64,000 nucleotides of DNA from Paraphysomonas bandaiensis (Eukaryota > Chrysophyceae): positions 1-64,000 of the forward strand of contig CBFFRP010000244.1 in assembly GCA_965644295.1 (NCBI GenBank), given 5' to 3'. The position numbers were made by a program, and so were the translations under genes. How positions within the stretch are numbered: position 1 is the stretch's first letter; each line of letters opens with the position of its first letter. The notes beneath the pieces are model-generated. The model saw only the letters and a list, made by a program, of their open reading frames with translations. It had not been told where the DNA came from and ran no database searches. Below are positions 35,781-47,198 of the stretch, piece after piece.

Positions 35781-36989
35781 TAAGCGCGCACTTGGAGATG
35801 TGGATTGCTTTCTCTACATGGTAGACAATTTTATCATCTGTGTTTTATATTTCTTGCCTCTCAAATAGTATGTATTATGAACCACTTTCGCCGCTCTTGT
35901 TGTTACGCGAATCGTAGATCTTGTGCAGCGGTCACGTTAAGTGAAGTTGTGCACACTTTAGTCGTTGTTATTAATAATGCCTGAATTATTGTATATCAAT
36001 TAAGATGGTGTAGATTCCTTAGTGGGATTTTTTCCTAATAAATGTTGCTTCGGAATGTAGTTTGAAAATTTACTGTTTAGCTAATACTGATAGTTATTAC
36101 ACTCTTTCATATTCCATGTTTTGTCATCATAGTATATTTGGATTTGTTGTATACAACTTTTTGGGGTGTAGTGTTGGAATACGTATGTTTCTCTGAGACA
36201 GTAGTGTAGAATACGTTAAATACTAAATACAATGTGGAAAACAGCAAGACGTAGTCAAAGATACTATATAGCTATAACTGTGAAACAAAAGTATTGTAAC
36301 ATGACGATTCAAGATACGGAAGTTGAGCAGTGGTTAACACGAACGAAATATATTATGAAGTTGTTGACATGTTTTACATGACAACACACAATTATGTGTG
36401 CAATATAGTAAAAGAGGCTATCTAGTTTGATTACAATAAACTTCTCTTAACGATCTTAATTGTGGAAATGACCAATAGTCAATATGAAGGGTACAGGGTA
36501 CAGTACGGGAAGTGTGACCTTGACAGTGTCAAGTTATGACACAATTGGATGATTTACTAAGTTAACTGGACGTTTATTTACTCTTGAATCAAGTTAAGAT
36601 AAGAGAAGATTATAATAAATATAATAAGCAATATATCATGTTATCTCTACTACCACTCATTTCTAGTACGATCTTACATCGTCATGATATCACTTCTCAT
36701 AATACAGCTCATCACTACTGTATTCTTCGACTAACGGTCATAATTCCAACACCTTAGAATTACAGCTTTTAATTGCTCAAACAGCAAAACTCAACAGACA
36801 GAAATCAAAAGTTGTAATAGGTAACTAAATGAAAAGTTAGTACATTCTTTAACTTAAAACCACGATGCCGTAAAAAACTGGAAGCAACAAAAGAAACATG
36901 CAAAATTGATACACTGTCCCTACTCTATACAAATGCATATATAACAACGCCCCACGTATCAGAGCTGCAAACAAATCGTACACTGAGAA
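35781..36989. other. Convergent intergenic region with a family C repeat
   Basis: Between the 3' ends of the bromodomain and exostosin genes. 36480-36830 is a reverse-oriented copy of the repeat at 44436-44800. No coding region is supported. Confidence 0.6.
36480..36830 (-). repeat. Dispersed repeat C, inverted copy
   Basis: Contains the reverse complement of blocks in 44436-44800 and 44925-45165, including gtgtcaagttatgacacaat, tactaccactcatttctagt and ttacagcttttaattgctc. One end reads TGTCAAGTTATGACA, a near-perfect palindrome. Confidence 0.75.
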
Positions 36990-38225
36990 CTATTGGTTAG
37001 TACTTGGAAGGGTAGAACAGCGCAGGTCAGATACACTTGTTCCATATCTGATATAAGTAATAATTTGTTCAATAACCCCGGAAAGTGTATAATGCGATGA
37101 TACAAAAGACAGCATGAGTTTCCGTCTCTCTGTTACCTCTTTAGGCGATAGCGCGAACTTCAATCTCTCCAACTCGGAAGCAAGATCCGATACGTTAACT
37201 GAAAAGCCGAAAGAAGTGAGGTGAGCGTGTGTCCCAGCATAGGGAAGCCATTCTATGTCGTCGTATATATATAATGGCAGCACACCCATTTGTATTGACT
37301 CATACAGACGGAAACTGCTGCGACCGTACCCGCGAGGACAGAGAGCGATAGACGAGTTGGCTAATACCTCTAACCATTTCACCGTTTTACCACAACACTT
37401 AATAGAGGGATCATCTATACCCAGTACAGCCCGCCGGAAAAGTCGTCGCGATGTTCCAAATTTTGTCTGCCCCATAAAACTGCTCGAGTAAGTACACTGT
37501 CTCTCACCTATACCCCCGCATAAGTGAGACAAAACAGGGGGTCTGTAGCTGAGGAGGGGAATAGGCACATGACCATAACCTCCAGCAGAGAAAGTGAATA
37601 TGTTCCACAATTTTAAGTGTGAAGGGAAAATACCCGTGTCGTGCTGGGAAACAGTCACGTACAGAACATCTTTCCTCAAATAGAGCTCAAATAATCTCCA
37701 TAACTTAGTAGAGAAATTATTGCGCATCTCTAGGCGGCAATCTGTCCACTGGATTAACAGAGGCACAACTCCGCCAGGAAATAAGTGCCGTATGTCGTTA
37801 GTGAGATTCAAAGCGTTCATAATCTCATCAATCCACAAATTTTCTATCCAAGGGCCACTATATCCACCATAACTATGAACTGTGCAGTTGCGGAAGGGAG
37901 CCGTCTTCCTCATGATCGCCGCGAAGTGCTCTTGCATCTGCGGAGCTACTAGTTTACTCTGTCTGAACTTGCGGTGACCATGAGGGGTGCTGATGCAGTT
38001 ATCCACCTCTGCATTCCAGTCTACACGAGTGGGCTGACCTGAGAAGATCGGGTCAAAGTGCACTGTTCTGTTCTCAGGCTGTACAGTGAGATTATAAGAC
38101 ACGCGCTTGACGTGTCTCCTGAACTTAACGTGATGGCCCACTACACCCGACCTCTCCTTACCAAACCGAACACCCACACTACGATCAGACAAAGCAGCCG
38201 CCAGCAGCAGGAAAAACAGATACAT
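36990..38225 (-). CDS. Exostosin-family glycosyltransferase (GT47-like)
   Basis: Likely a Golgi type II or secreted glycosyltransferase. Intronless, 411 aa. The N-terminus (MYLFFLLLAAALSDRSVGV) is a signal peptide or membrane anchor. The C-terminal part carries the exostosin hallmark LCPRGYGRSSFRLYESIQMG followed by VLPLYIYDDIEWLPY. This matches the nucleotide-sugar binding region of EXT and plant GT47 enzymes. The family transfers various sugars (glucuronic acid, galactose, xylose, arabinose), and the donor cannot be told here. Several NxT/S sites (NLT, NRT, NCT, NFS) fit passage through the secretory pathway. It lies head-to-head with a nucleotide-sugar transporter gene, which could supply the same pathway. 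Confidence 0.87.
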   Translation of the reverse strand: MYLFFLLLAAALSDRSVGVRFGKERSGVVGHHVKFRRHVKRVSYNLTVQPENRTVHFDPIFSGQPTRVDWNAEVDNCISTPHGHRKFRQSKLVAPQMQEHFAAIMRKTAPFRNCTVHSYGGYSGPWIENLWIDEIMNALNLTNDIRHLFPGGVVPLLIQWTDCRLEMRNNFSTKLWRLFELYLRKDVLYVTVSQHDTGIFPSHLKLWNIFTFSAGGYGHVPIPLLSYRPPVLSHLCGGIGERQCTYSSSFMGQTKFGTSRRLFRRAVLGIDDPSIKCCGKTVKWLEVLANSSIALCPRGYGRSSFRLYESIQMGVLPLYIYDDIEWLPYAGTHAHLTSFGFSVNVSDLASELERLKFALSPKEVTERRKLMLSFVSSHYTLSGVIEQIITYIRYGTSVSDLRCSTLPSTNQ

Positions 38226-38703
38226 GCTATGGAAAGATAACTCTATCCCCTCTGCTGCCCACGACTGCTCACATGGAGGTCTACTATATATGAGTGTGCA
38301 TACATCAAGTCTGCTGTCGTATGTAGGTATGTAGGTATGTATGTATGTAGGTAGGTAGGTAGGTAGGTATGTATGTATGTATGTATGTATGTATGTATGT
38401 ATGTATGTATGTATGTATGTATGTATGTATGTAGGTAGGTAGGTAGGTAGGTAGCTAGGTATGTAGGTATGTAGGTATGTATCTGTATCTTTGGTCGTGT
38501 TGTATACAGAGTAGGTGTAGTCCTATAGGGTATACACGATATACTCTGTAGAGTCTGTTCATCTCGTCTGGAAGTAACGCACCGGAAGCAAGTCTCGTTG
38601 TCAAGGCTTCAAAGGATCTACCCATCGCAGCTGCTGTCCAGTGGGTGTGTTATTGGTCCTCTGTAAGTGCGTCATTCCACTGGACATCTCTCTATATAGT
38701 CCT
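38226..38703. promoter_or_regulatory. Divergent intergenic region between the exostosin and sugar-transporter genes
   Basis: 478 bp between outward-facing start codons, one third of it occupied by the GTAT/GTAG microsatellite. Probable shared promoter region. Confidence 0.45.
38316..38482. repeat. (GTAT/GTAG)n microsatellite
   Basis: Runs of GTAT flanked by runs of GTAG and mixed units, about 165 bp. Same TATG-type core as the arrays at 10766 and 15985, but here with GTAG variant units at both ends. Confidence 0.95.
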
Positions 38704-39808
38704 ATGGAGGAAAGGAGGAATCATAGAATCATACGCATCGCTGTTCTTGTGGTCATAAGCCTGCAATCTGCCTGGTAAGTAATTAGACAAATGTGCGACT
38801 GTCTGACTCGTTGTCATCAGTCACAGCATATCGACGAATTACTCGAGAGGCATCAAGAGAGAGACGTACTCTCCCTTAGAGGTCATTGCGGTGGCAGAGA
38901 TCATGAAATTAATCGTGTCCGGAACCTTAACAGTTGTCGAAATGAAGGATACGAATCGATTTTTGACCAAACTTTATAAATTAATGAGGTTAATATTGAG
39001 CGGGAGACGTGTCGCTGTGTTAGTGATAATGTATAGCATTTCTAACGTACTACCTTTCTTCGCCATACCTATCATTGGAGCCCCCATATATTCCGTCGTC
39101 ACCCAAATGAAAATATTTTTGACTGCTGTGTTTGCCACAGTCCTGCTTGGGCGGTCGTATTCTGCAGCCAAGTGGCGGGCGCTGGCACTTTTGGTGGTGG
39201 GATGTGTGCTTGTGTCCTCTCCGATGTTTGCACCAGGATGCGAGGAGACAACTAATATTAAAGGTGATAAAGGTGGACAGGAAGATAAAAGCGTGAGCCC
39301 TGTCATGGCAGTCCTAGGACTGGCTGCTACCCTATTGCAGGCCTGTATCAGTGCACTCTCCTCCGTGTATTTCGAGGGCTTACTCAAAGATAAAGATGCC
39401 GAGCTGTCCATATGGGAGAGAAATTTTCAGTTAGCTTTCTACAGCATTGTCGTTGTGTTGCTGTCCATGTCTGCGCAGCATGTATCGGCGGCATTTCGAG
39501 GCAGAGCGCAATTGCACTCATTGAGTCTAACGTTTCCTGGTCTCTTCGAGGGATGGACCTGGCTTGCCTTACTGAATGCTACACTACTTGGCTTGGGTGG
39601 AATGCTGGTAGCGGCAACGCTGAAGTATGCTGACGCCATACTGAAGTGCTTTGCAACCGCGGTCTCAATTATTATGATCTCTGTGGCTGGACACTTTATT
39701 CTTGATAGTCGGATAGATGTGTATGTAGGAATTGGGATGATAGTTACAGTAATATCTATATTTAACTACGCGCTAGACTATGATCCCAGCGTGCTTCAGT
39801 CAAAGTAG
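38704..39808 (+). CDS. Nucleotide-sugar transporter, SLC35A-like
   Basis: A Golgi/ER antiporter that exchanges a nucleotide sugar for the nucleoside monophosphate. Two exons (38704-38774, 38821-39808) give 352 aa with about ten hydrophobic helices. The order of conserved elements fits the SLC35A (UDP-galactose/CMP-sialic acid/UDP-GlcNAc) group. These are an early YSR motif, EVIAVAEIMKLIVSG, the helix with VVTQMKIFLTAVFATVLLGR, SSVYFEGLLKD...SIWERNFQLA, and the late DAILKCFATAVSIIMISVAG. The substrate cannot be assigned from sequence. The 46-bp intron has GTAAGT...CATCAG borders. Confidence 0.9.
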
Positions 39809-39998
39809 TTTACGTGGAGTTTATAGTTTATTCTCAATATATTGCAAGTTGATTTTGAAGAGAGGTGTGTATATATGTGTATATAGTTCTATGTTGTAAT
39901 CTAAGTAACGTACTTATTACTTTCTGAGTGCTGTTTACGTGCTAGAGAAAGTTCCGAAAATATCACTCTCTATGTGTGGTGTGTATCTCACTTGAAAA

Positions 39999-40350
39999 TG
40001 TTAGCTTTGGACATTTCACTGAAGTTAACTTTGCTCTACGCGTAAACCGTAACCTTGCTGTTGAACACAATGCACTTTCAAGTAAGAAATTATGATTATT
40101 ATTCTGAACACTTCACTACATATTCGTGTAACATATGTTGAAACATCTGTTCTTATAGCAACATCTGTTTATCATATGTTCATCAGTCAGTTCTATATCT
40201 TGTATAGTCACACATCAGTAACTGAATTTAATTCCTTTGTAACTACTATAATCACCCGTTACACCTATGAGTTGACTTTACCTATAATTGCACACTGTTA
40301 ACTCACTTCAATTGCACAATATATATCACATCATATTGCAGAACTCAACA
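39999..40350 (-). repeat. LTR (3' LTR of the copia element)
   Basis: 352 bp, matching 43829-44180. Preceded, in element orientation, by the purine-rich tract GAGTGGGAG at 40351-40359. Confidence 0.93.
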
Positions 40351-40494
40351 CTCCCACTCAATTGGGTGTAGTTAACCATTCTAAAATTTGTGAAGAACAT
40401 TGCTATCGGATACGCAACCACCGAACCTCATAGGACACTGGTGGACGTATGACTCCGCTGGTATAGCTAGCTCCCACCATTCAGTAACACCTAA

Positions 40495-41436
40495 CTAGGT
40501 ACGACGAGCTCTCTTTACCTTGGGTACCTCTGCGATAATTTGTTCAGTAGTCTTAAATTTTTCCCCAAGATTTCGCTCCCTCTGTTCAATGAATATTGGA
40601 CCTCTCAAAGCCTTGGTATATATATCAGCCATCTGTTGTCGACTGCTCACATGAATTAATTTCGCTGTATTAAACTGTTCGGGATCCACATGCTCTCTAA
40701 TCATATGATACTTAATCTCAATATGTTTCGATCGTTGATGTTGCACTGGATTTTCCGATATATCCTGAGCACTTTGACTATCCAGGAATAATGGTGTGGG
40801 CTCGTCAATTTTCAATCCTACTTCACCAGTCACCCCCCGAGACCATATCATTTCCTGTAATCCATTATATAAGCATTGATACTCTGCTTGCATAGTCGAT
40901 GTAGCTACAGTAGACTGAAGTTTGGAACCCCACGATAGTGGTCCACCAGCTCCAAACATAACATAACCTGAAGTTGATCTCCTCGTCAACGGATCGCCTG
41001 CCCAGTCAGCATCAGTGAACATATGAAGATCAAAATCTCTCCCTCTATAATGAATGCCTTTATCTGTAGTACCTCGTACATACTGCATTAAATACATCAG
41101 GAGCTTACATACAGTGATATTAACTTTCGTTGAGAATCGTGACAATACTCCCACTGCATATGAGATATCCGGCCTTGTATTCATAGATAAATAGAGTAAC
41201 GCTCCTAGGAGTGGACGATAGGGAAAATTATCAACTAACTTCTGCTCCTCAGCTGAATGCACATGTTCCACTCCCACTTTGACATCACTAGGTAGTGGGT
41301 ATAGCCGCGTCTTGTCCCTTGCACCCAGAAAATCCACATACTTCACCAATATCTTTTTGATGAACACTGTCTGGTCAAGTTTGAGACAATTCGGAGTTCT
41401 CGTCACTCTCACGTTCAAAAAACTGGCCACTCTCAT
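40495..41436 (-). pseudogene. Copia pol fragment: end of reverse transcriptase and RNase H
   Basis: 313 residues in one open frame on the minus strand. Typical copia motifs are PYRPLLGALLYLSMNTRPDI, the RNase H start MFTDADWAGDPLTRRSTSGY, and STMQAEYQCL...LFLDSQSAQDI...HQRSKHIEIKYHMIREHV and QQMADIYTKAL. The reading frame is open to the expected end of pol. Upstream, the reverse transcriptase active-site region (around 41500-41520) lies in another frame. A frameshift in a run of six T bases (about 41425) separates it, and the usual YVDD motif is degraded. Confidence 0.9.
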
Positions 41437-41999
41437 TCATATCTGTAATATCAAACCTTTCACATACTCGTCGCTTAATTTCCAAAATAATATTCGTATC
41501 TCGACATGCTCTCAGCATATTATCATCATGACTGTGGTGAGCTTCGAAGACCATATAAACTTTTCTTCAGTTTAAAGCAATATCCTGGTGGCAATTTGAA
41601 ATCTGCTGGTGTTGCATACTTATACACACATCTCCTTTTATATCTGCATATACAAGAATGCATTAGATACGTCGAGTTGATGCACCACCATATTCATAAC
41701 AAACGCGATAGCTAATAGCAATCTTACTGTTACCGCTTTTACCACTGGAGTATAATTGTTGGCTCTACCAACCTCATGGCCTCCGCATCCAAGTACCACA
41801 AGTCTTGCTTTCTATCGTGGAATCGCACCCTCCTTGTTGCGTTTCAAAGCAAAGACATACTCAGGATTCCAATTGCAGTGACACTGGGGTAGGGATGATG
41901 GGCTTAACTTCCATTACTTCCCTTCGTTCCAGTCTGTCACGCTCAGCCTGTCTTGCTGTCAATGGAGTGACACTGGGGTAGGTATGGGCTTAACTTCCA

Positions 42000-42857
42000 T
42001 TACTTCCCTTCGTTCCAGTTCGTCACATTCAGCCTGGCTGAACTCCATTGCTTCCGTTCCGGCAACTCCAAGGATTCGGAATATGTCTGAGGCACCTTAG
42101 GTCCCGCTGACGAGCACCAGATGGAATCTGCCTCCTCTAGTAGGCTGCACTCCACTTCGTCACACGAAGGTAATACGTGCTTCTCCCCTACTACTGACAC
42201 ATTCGTCACCACCCTTGGAGCCCTTGTGCGCCTGCCCCTAGTTGAGCGATCTGATGGAGCTTCCTCTCCCGGAGCACTTACGAAGTCAGAAGGGGATGGA
42301 ACCGTCCCAGTCAACTGCTGTAATAAATGTCCGCTGGTCCCGTCGTCACGAGATCCAGAACTAGCAGATACTCTTGTCACAAGGTCTTCACTCATCCGCG
42401 ATGATGTGAATAGGAGTCTTAACTTCCAGTTGCTCCTCACCACCTGACATCAGGGATCTATATCCCACAGTTAGACCTCTTTCCGAATCTATATTCGCGT
42501 GGTCTTGTTGTACAGTTGGCCGCCATCTTCACATGGGTTTTGTCGATAACACTCCTCCCTGAGGAACCACTGCCACCGTGGCTTAGTCCATTTCTCGGTA
42601 GTAATCAGCCGATCTCTAGGGCACTGATACATCAAACAGGACATGAACAGACGTGACTATTGTATCTCCTACTATCAACACTTGATACCCCATCTGCTCG
42701 TTGGGAAACACACAAAATATCCTGTTTGTGCCTTTTCCTCCCAGACTTTCCGTCTATCGGCCTTCGGGACTAATACATACGCCTTGCACCCCCATTTCCT
42801 CTCAACCAGGATAACTCGGGCACCTTTCCTCCCAGGAACACACTCATAAGGCAACAT
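42000..42857 (-). pseudogene. Copia integrase C-terminal and linker fragments
   Basis: The minus-strand frame 42857-42675 contains WGCKAYVLVPKADRRKVWEE and GYFVCFPTSRWGIK, typical of the end of the copia integrase region. The frame 42443-42000 contains the Ser-rich linker and KVPQTYSESLELPERKQW, the usual lead-in to reverse transcriptase. The two are in different frames with stops between them. The integrase catalytic core and protease are not clearly recognisable. Confidence 0.75.
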
Positions 42858-43108
42858 CCACTAACTTTACTGTCCTCCTTGGCATTTTCCTCCATTACAT
42901 GATGGCATGATGACGTAATAATAGGCTAATTCAAAACGTCATAATATTATATAGTGCCTCCCATGGCATTCCTCCATGCTCATCATAGTCTCCAGCCAGC
43001 ACCTCTCTACCAGTGTTTAACTCTACAATTCTCGGTACTCTAAGTAGTTCCAATCCACACACCAGTGCCCGCAGCATTCCGCCTGAGACAATATTCTTCA
43101 CCGCATCT

Positions 43109-43729
43109 TCACATACTTTGATGCCTTCTCTTTTGCCAGTGTTGAAAGCTTCCTACTCCTTGAGTCTCCATTGCTGACCCCTTCTTCGTCAGAGATATGA
43201 CTCCTGGCTCTGCTTCATATTTCTCTAGCACTCTATGATCTTTAACAACAATGAATAGCTGCTTTCCGGCACAACTGCCTAGATACACTCGTTGGTCTAC
43301 TGTTTCAGTCATAAGCACTTCACCATCTATCATATTGGACTCCCCTCCAGATGAGACATCATCATCTTCATATTAGCACCATTCCGCCGATGAACTCTGT
43401 CTCTGTCTCTGTTCATGTGTATGTTCAGCACTCCTGCTCGTTAACTATGAACAGCTGCACTGCTCTGCTGCTCTGCTCAGTGTACAAGGCAGTTTTAGTA
43501 GAAAATACATTTCAGCCTATCAATCTCTATTTCGACCATATCATTGGCCAATATTTACAAGCTGGTATTTCGCTGTAGTCTTTTGGAGTACTACTCCCAA
43601 CTCACTCCTAGACCTATCCACCAGCGTTTGAAGCATATGATTGGACAAAACCTCCTTATTCGGATCATCGTCTGGTAGTCGCCTCCATGTATCGGCTGGC
43701 ACCCTCCAATACATCTGCGTCATGTTCAC
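43109..43729 (-). pseudogene. Copia gag/protease-region fragments
   Basis: Short minus-strand frames (43729-43541 with QMYWRVPADTWRRLPDDDPN, and 43333-43109) sit where gag and protease should be, downstream of the 5' LTR and primer-binding site. No zinc knuckle or protease active site is visible and the frames are interrupted, so this part is decayed or deleted. Confidence 0.5.
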
Positions 43730-43828
43730 ATGCCTCCCAAATCGTTACAACACACGTGTCGTTTCACTTGTCAAACTTCAGCACCTTGCTGTCCTCCTCC
43801 GCCTCATCAGAACTACCATCCGCTACCA

Positions 43829-44180
43829 TGTTAGCTTTGGACATTTCACTGAAGTTAACTTTGCTCTACGCGTAAACCGTAACCTTGCTGTTGAACACAA
43901 TGCACTTTCAAGTAAGAAATTATGATTATTATTCTGAACACTTCACTACATATTCGTGTAACATATGTTGAAACATCTGTTCTTATAGCAACATCTGTTT
44001 ATCATATGTTCATCAGTCAGTTCTATATCTTGTATAGTCACACATCAGTAACTGAATTTAATTCCTTTGTAACTACTATAATCACCCGTTACACCTATGA
44101 GTTGACTTTACCTATAATTGCACACTGTTAACTCACTTCAATTGCACAATATATATCACATCATATTGCAGAACTCAACA
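43829..44180 (-). repeat. LTR (5' LTR of the copia element)
   Basis: 352 bp, matching 39999-40350. In element orientation it is followed by the primer-binding site at about 43815-43828 (reverse complement TGGTAGCGGATGG). Confidence 0.93.
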
Positions 44181-44435
44181 GAAAACAAATATATATATTT
44201 CAAATAAAGTAAAATCTTGTGGACAATAAATTTGATAATGAAATGAATAATGATTCTGACTCGGATTCTTTTACAATGTCAGAATATAGTATTAATGTTG
44301 TTTATTGTTTTCCAAATGATATTAATGCTTTGAAAGAATTGGCAAAACGTTTGAGTTCTACTGAGTTTAATGATACAATAGTAATAAAAAAATCTATACG
44401 TTTTGACCAGCTGTGAAGAATTTTATCATAGGAAA

Positions 44436-45165
44436 AGAAGATTATGAAACCTAACAATAATAATTATGATAAGTAACTTCTAATTATGTGTTGAGTTTTG
44501 CTGTTTAAGCAATTAAAAGCTGTAATTCTAGGATATTGGAAGTATGACGGTTACTGGAGAATACAGTAGTGGTTAACTGCATTATGAGAAATAATGAGAA
44601 CTGAATATATATTGACCATACGAGAAGATAGTGACGATATATGATCGATCGTACTAGAAATGAGTGGTAGTAGAGATAACGTGATATATTGTTTATTATA
44701 TTTATTATAATCTTCTCTTATCTTAACTTGATTAATGAGTGAATACACGTCCAGTTAACTTAGTAAATCATCCAATTGTGTCATATCTTGACAATCAGTG
44801 TCACTTATATTTATATCAATTACAATGCACAGATATAACAACATGCGGCGACCTCACACACAAAACAACATACTCAAATGATTGGTTGCGAATCCAAAAC
44901 GTATCTTGAAAGGATTTGAAGTTCGTTCGATATATCATAGCTGTATTATCAGAAGTAATGAGAACTGAATATATATTGACATACAAGAAGATAGTGACGA
45001 TATAAGATCGTACTAGAAATGAGTGGTAGTAGAGATAACGTGTTTTTTGTTATTTTATTTATTATAATCTTCCCTCATCTTAACTTGTTTAATGAGTAAA
45101 TACACGTCCAGTTAACGTAGTAAATCATCCAATTGTGTCATAACTTGACACTATGGCATCAGAAG
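44436..45165 (+). repeat. Dispersed repeat C, two copies in tandem
   Basis: Copy 1 (44436-44800) and copy 2 (about 44925-45165) share gagaactgaatatatattga, agatagtgacgatat, tagaaatgagtggtagtaga and cacgtccagttaac...agtaaatcatccaattgtgtca. Both end near a palindrome-like TGTCATA(T/A)CTTGACA. A third copy is inverted at 36480-36830. Not recognised. Confidence 0.75.
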
Positions 45166-45652
45166 GTCAGAAGGTAATTAAATATTTTCAAACTACTAGT
45201 CGTGTAAACAGACATTCTAAAATGGCGAAGTGGCTAGTAACTGATTGAATTGATAGACTTCAATGCAATGGTATGATTACTAGATATTTGTCACAAGGAT
45301 CTTCCAGGGTTGACGGAGCCGCTAATTGAATTGTGTGGTCAGTCACGCACCGTGGTAGGTGGTAGTATAGTAGTATACCACTGGTACATCTTGTAGCCTT
45401 CAAACGGTCGTAAGCTTCATCTAGCTACTGCGAAATAATTAAGCATTAAGTAATAGTTCGACAAGAGCATGTATTCCTTGTTCCATATAGACGAATTGTA
45501 GGTTGTAGGGGGGTATGTTTGCAGTTGGAAAGCTCGTAAATGCAATGTGCCAGTGGGAAACTGTATGTATTATAGGAAACACACAAAGTAAATACCTACT
45601 AAAAATCGTATGTATACATCTCACACTACGCTTCCATTCACATTAATATATG

Positions 45653-47198
45653 CTAATCAGTATTAGAACTCATATCATCATCTTGCTGTCCTACTGTATC
45701 GTTCTTGTCAATGTCGTCGATTCGATTATGTAAATCTACAGACTTGGTGCTGTCATCTGACTCCACAATATTGGGGCCAACATGACTTTCCGGTACTACT
45801 ACGTCGTCGACGGACTTATCTCCAACAGCATCTACATCAAAGAGTATGGGAAGTTGATTTTGTGTACTATTTCTCCTCCGCCTTTGCGAAGCGATGTCAT
45901 CGTTTTCTTTAGAGAGCGTCGAAGTAGCAGAATTCAACCAGTTCCCAGTAGCAGTACCAATATCTATTGGCAGCTGAATGTCCTTAAAAGTTCCTCTTCG
46001 AGTAGGTGCATTACTATCCCCAGAATGTGATCTACCACTTGTTCCCTCTTTCTTAGAGAAGAACGAGCCAGATAACAGCGGCCTAATACCATCGGAGAGA
46101 CCTCCGGCTGCATGCTTCAAGAGCCCTCGTATAGGTCGAGACTCCTCGTTGATTCGGTCCTCACCCTCTACTGGGGGAGATAGTAGGGGGAGGTTGCATC
46201 TGCAAGTGGAGTACTTTGGCCCTTCAACTGTCCCACCGCATCGGAAGCACGTCGGCACCATATAAGTGGTAGTGGCGGAGGTATCCGGCTCTCCGGTGGG
46301 GAGGCTCCATACATCTAACAGAGTTCCCCTAGTGGTATTAACAGTGGGAACATCAGGTGGAAGAGAAGGTTTGCTATTCTCCGAAATTTGTTCATCACAC
46401 AAATCTCCAGCTTCAGGTGGTACCGGATTCGATACTTCTTCACTTCCGACGTCACTTACCATGAACTGTCTCGCTTTGCTGGCAGTATTAAGACAATCGT
46501 TAGATTTCTGTATGGTTGTTTCAGCTATTAATCTTTCACTCTCACAAGAAATGCCATCAATGTTTCTCTGTAGAACTTGACAAAGACTGACTACACAATC
46601 TTCTAGTCTCACATTTGACTCCGTCAATCGATTTGTATTCTCCTCCAGATCAGATATTCGCGATCGAAGAGATTTGACCTCCTTGATCAACAGGCGTTGT
46701 TGTTCTGCTGCTTGGGTGACTTTATCATCCAGGCGAGCCTTTCGAGAACGCAGCGAATTTATCTTTTCCGTGGCATCAGTTTGTAACTATCACACAACAT
46801 GTAAGCTCATTTGGAAATTAAGCGGAAAGATAGACCTTTTCGGCATAGCTTTCTATACTTTTCCTGGTTTCTCGCTCTTCTTCCAACAATTTCTCTAATT
46901 CTCGAATGTATGCAGACTGTAATAGACATAAAACACGATCATATGATAGTGCGTGCATGACCTGATCGTCCGGCGTGGGTGTCTCTGGTGCCTCTGTGTC
47001 GGAGGGATTCAGGTCACTGACTATCTGTGTAAGAGTTCTTCCTAGCTGCGCGACTGCAGATAGTTCACTCTTATCTATCTGAGTGGTGTGATCTACCTCC
47101 TGTTCACTGGTCAGTGGATCATGCAGTGGGAGGGAGTCAGTTACCTGCAGACTGTTTATAGCCTCCTGAAGAGAACGAGCAGCCGCTTCCACCTGCAT
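45653..47198 (-). CDS. Coiled-coil protein with a Cys cluster, function unknown
   Basis: Not recognised. Two exons on the minus strand (47198-46836 and 46786-45653) give about 498 aa. An acidic N-terminal part with helical stretches leads into a long coiled coil (about residues 95-210: LEKLLEEERETRKSIESYAE, then RSRISDLEENTNRLTESNVR). Ser/Pro-rich low-complexity sequence follows. A small cluster CFRCGGTVEGPKYSTCRC (C-x2-C-x8-C-x-C) near residue 270 could bind zinc. The rest is acidic and disordered. The stretch 46917-46961 could be another 45-bp intron (GTCATG...TTACAG) of length divisible by three; removing it drops 15 residues without a frame change. Head-to-head with CFAP206, so co-expression with cilia genes is possible but unproven. 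Confidence 0.7.

Larger units (their letters stand above)
39999..44180 (-). mobile_element. Ty1/copia LTR retrotransposon, structurally complete, coding interior broken
   Basis: Two 352-bp direct repeats (39999-40350 and 43829-44180) read the same base for base as far as I can see, and both begin TG and end CA. A 5-bp duplication GAAAA flanks the whole (39994-39998 and 44181-44185). Transcription runs on the minus strand. Just inside the right LTR is a primer-binding site (TGGTAGC..., fitting the GCUACCA end of initiator tRNA-Met). Just before the left LTR is a polypurine tract GAGTGGGAG. The 3.5-kb interior encodes copia-type pol fragments interrupted by stops and frameshifts. Matching LTRs mean a recent insertion. 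The damaged interior means it was probably mobilised by another copy's proteins. Confidence 0.93.

Noticed and set aside
40092-40301. Conserved 69-residue protein duplicated at 43922-44131
   Set aside because: The duplicate frames are simply the two LTR copies read on the opposite strand.
44219-44416. 65-residue Asp/Ser-rich frame just after the copia element
   Set aside because: No ATG at the beginning of the open stretch, low complexity, and no homology I can recognise.
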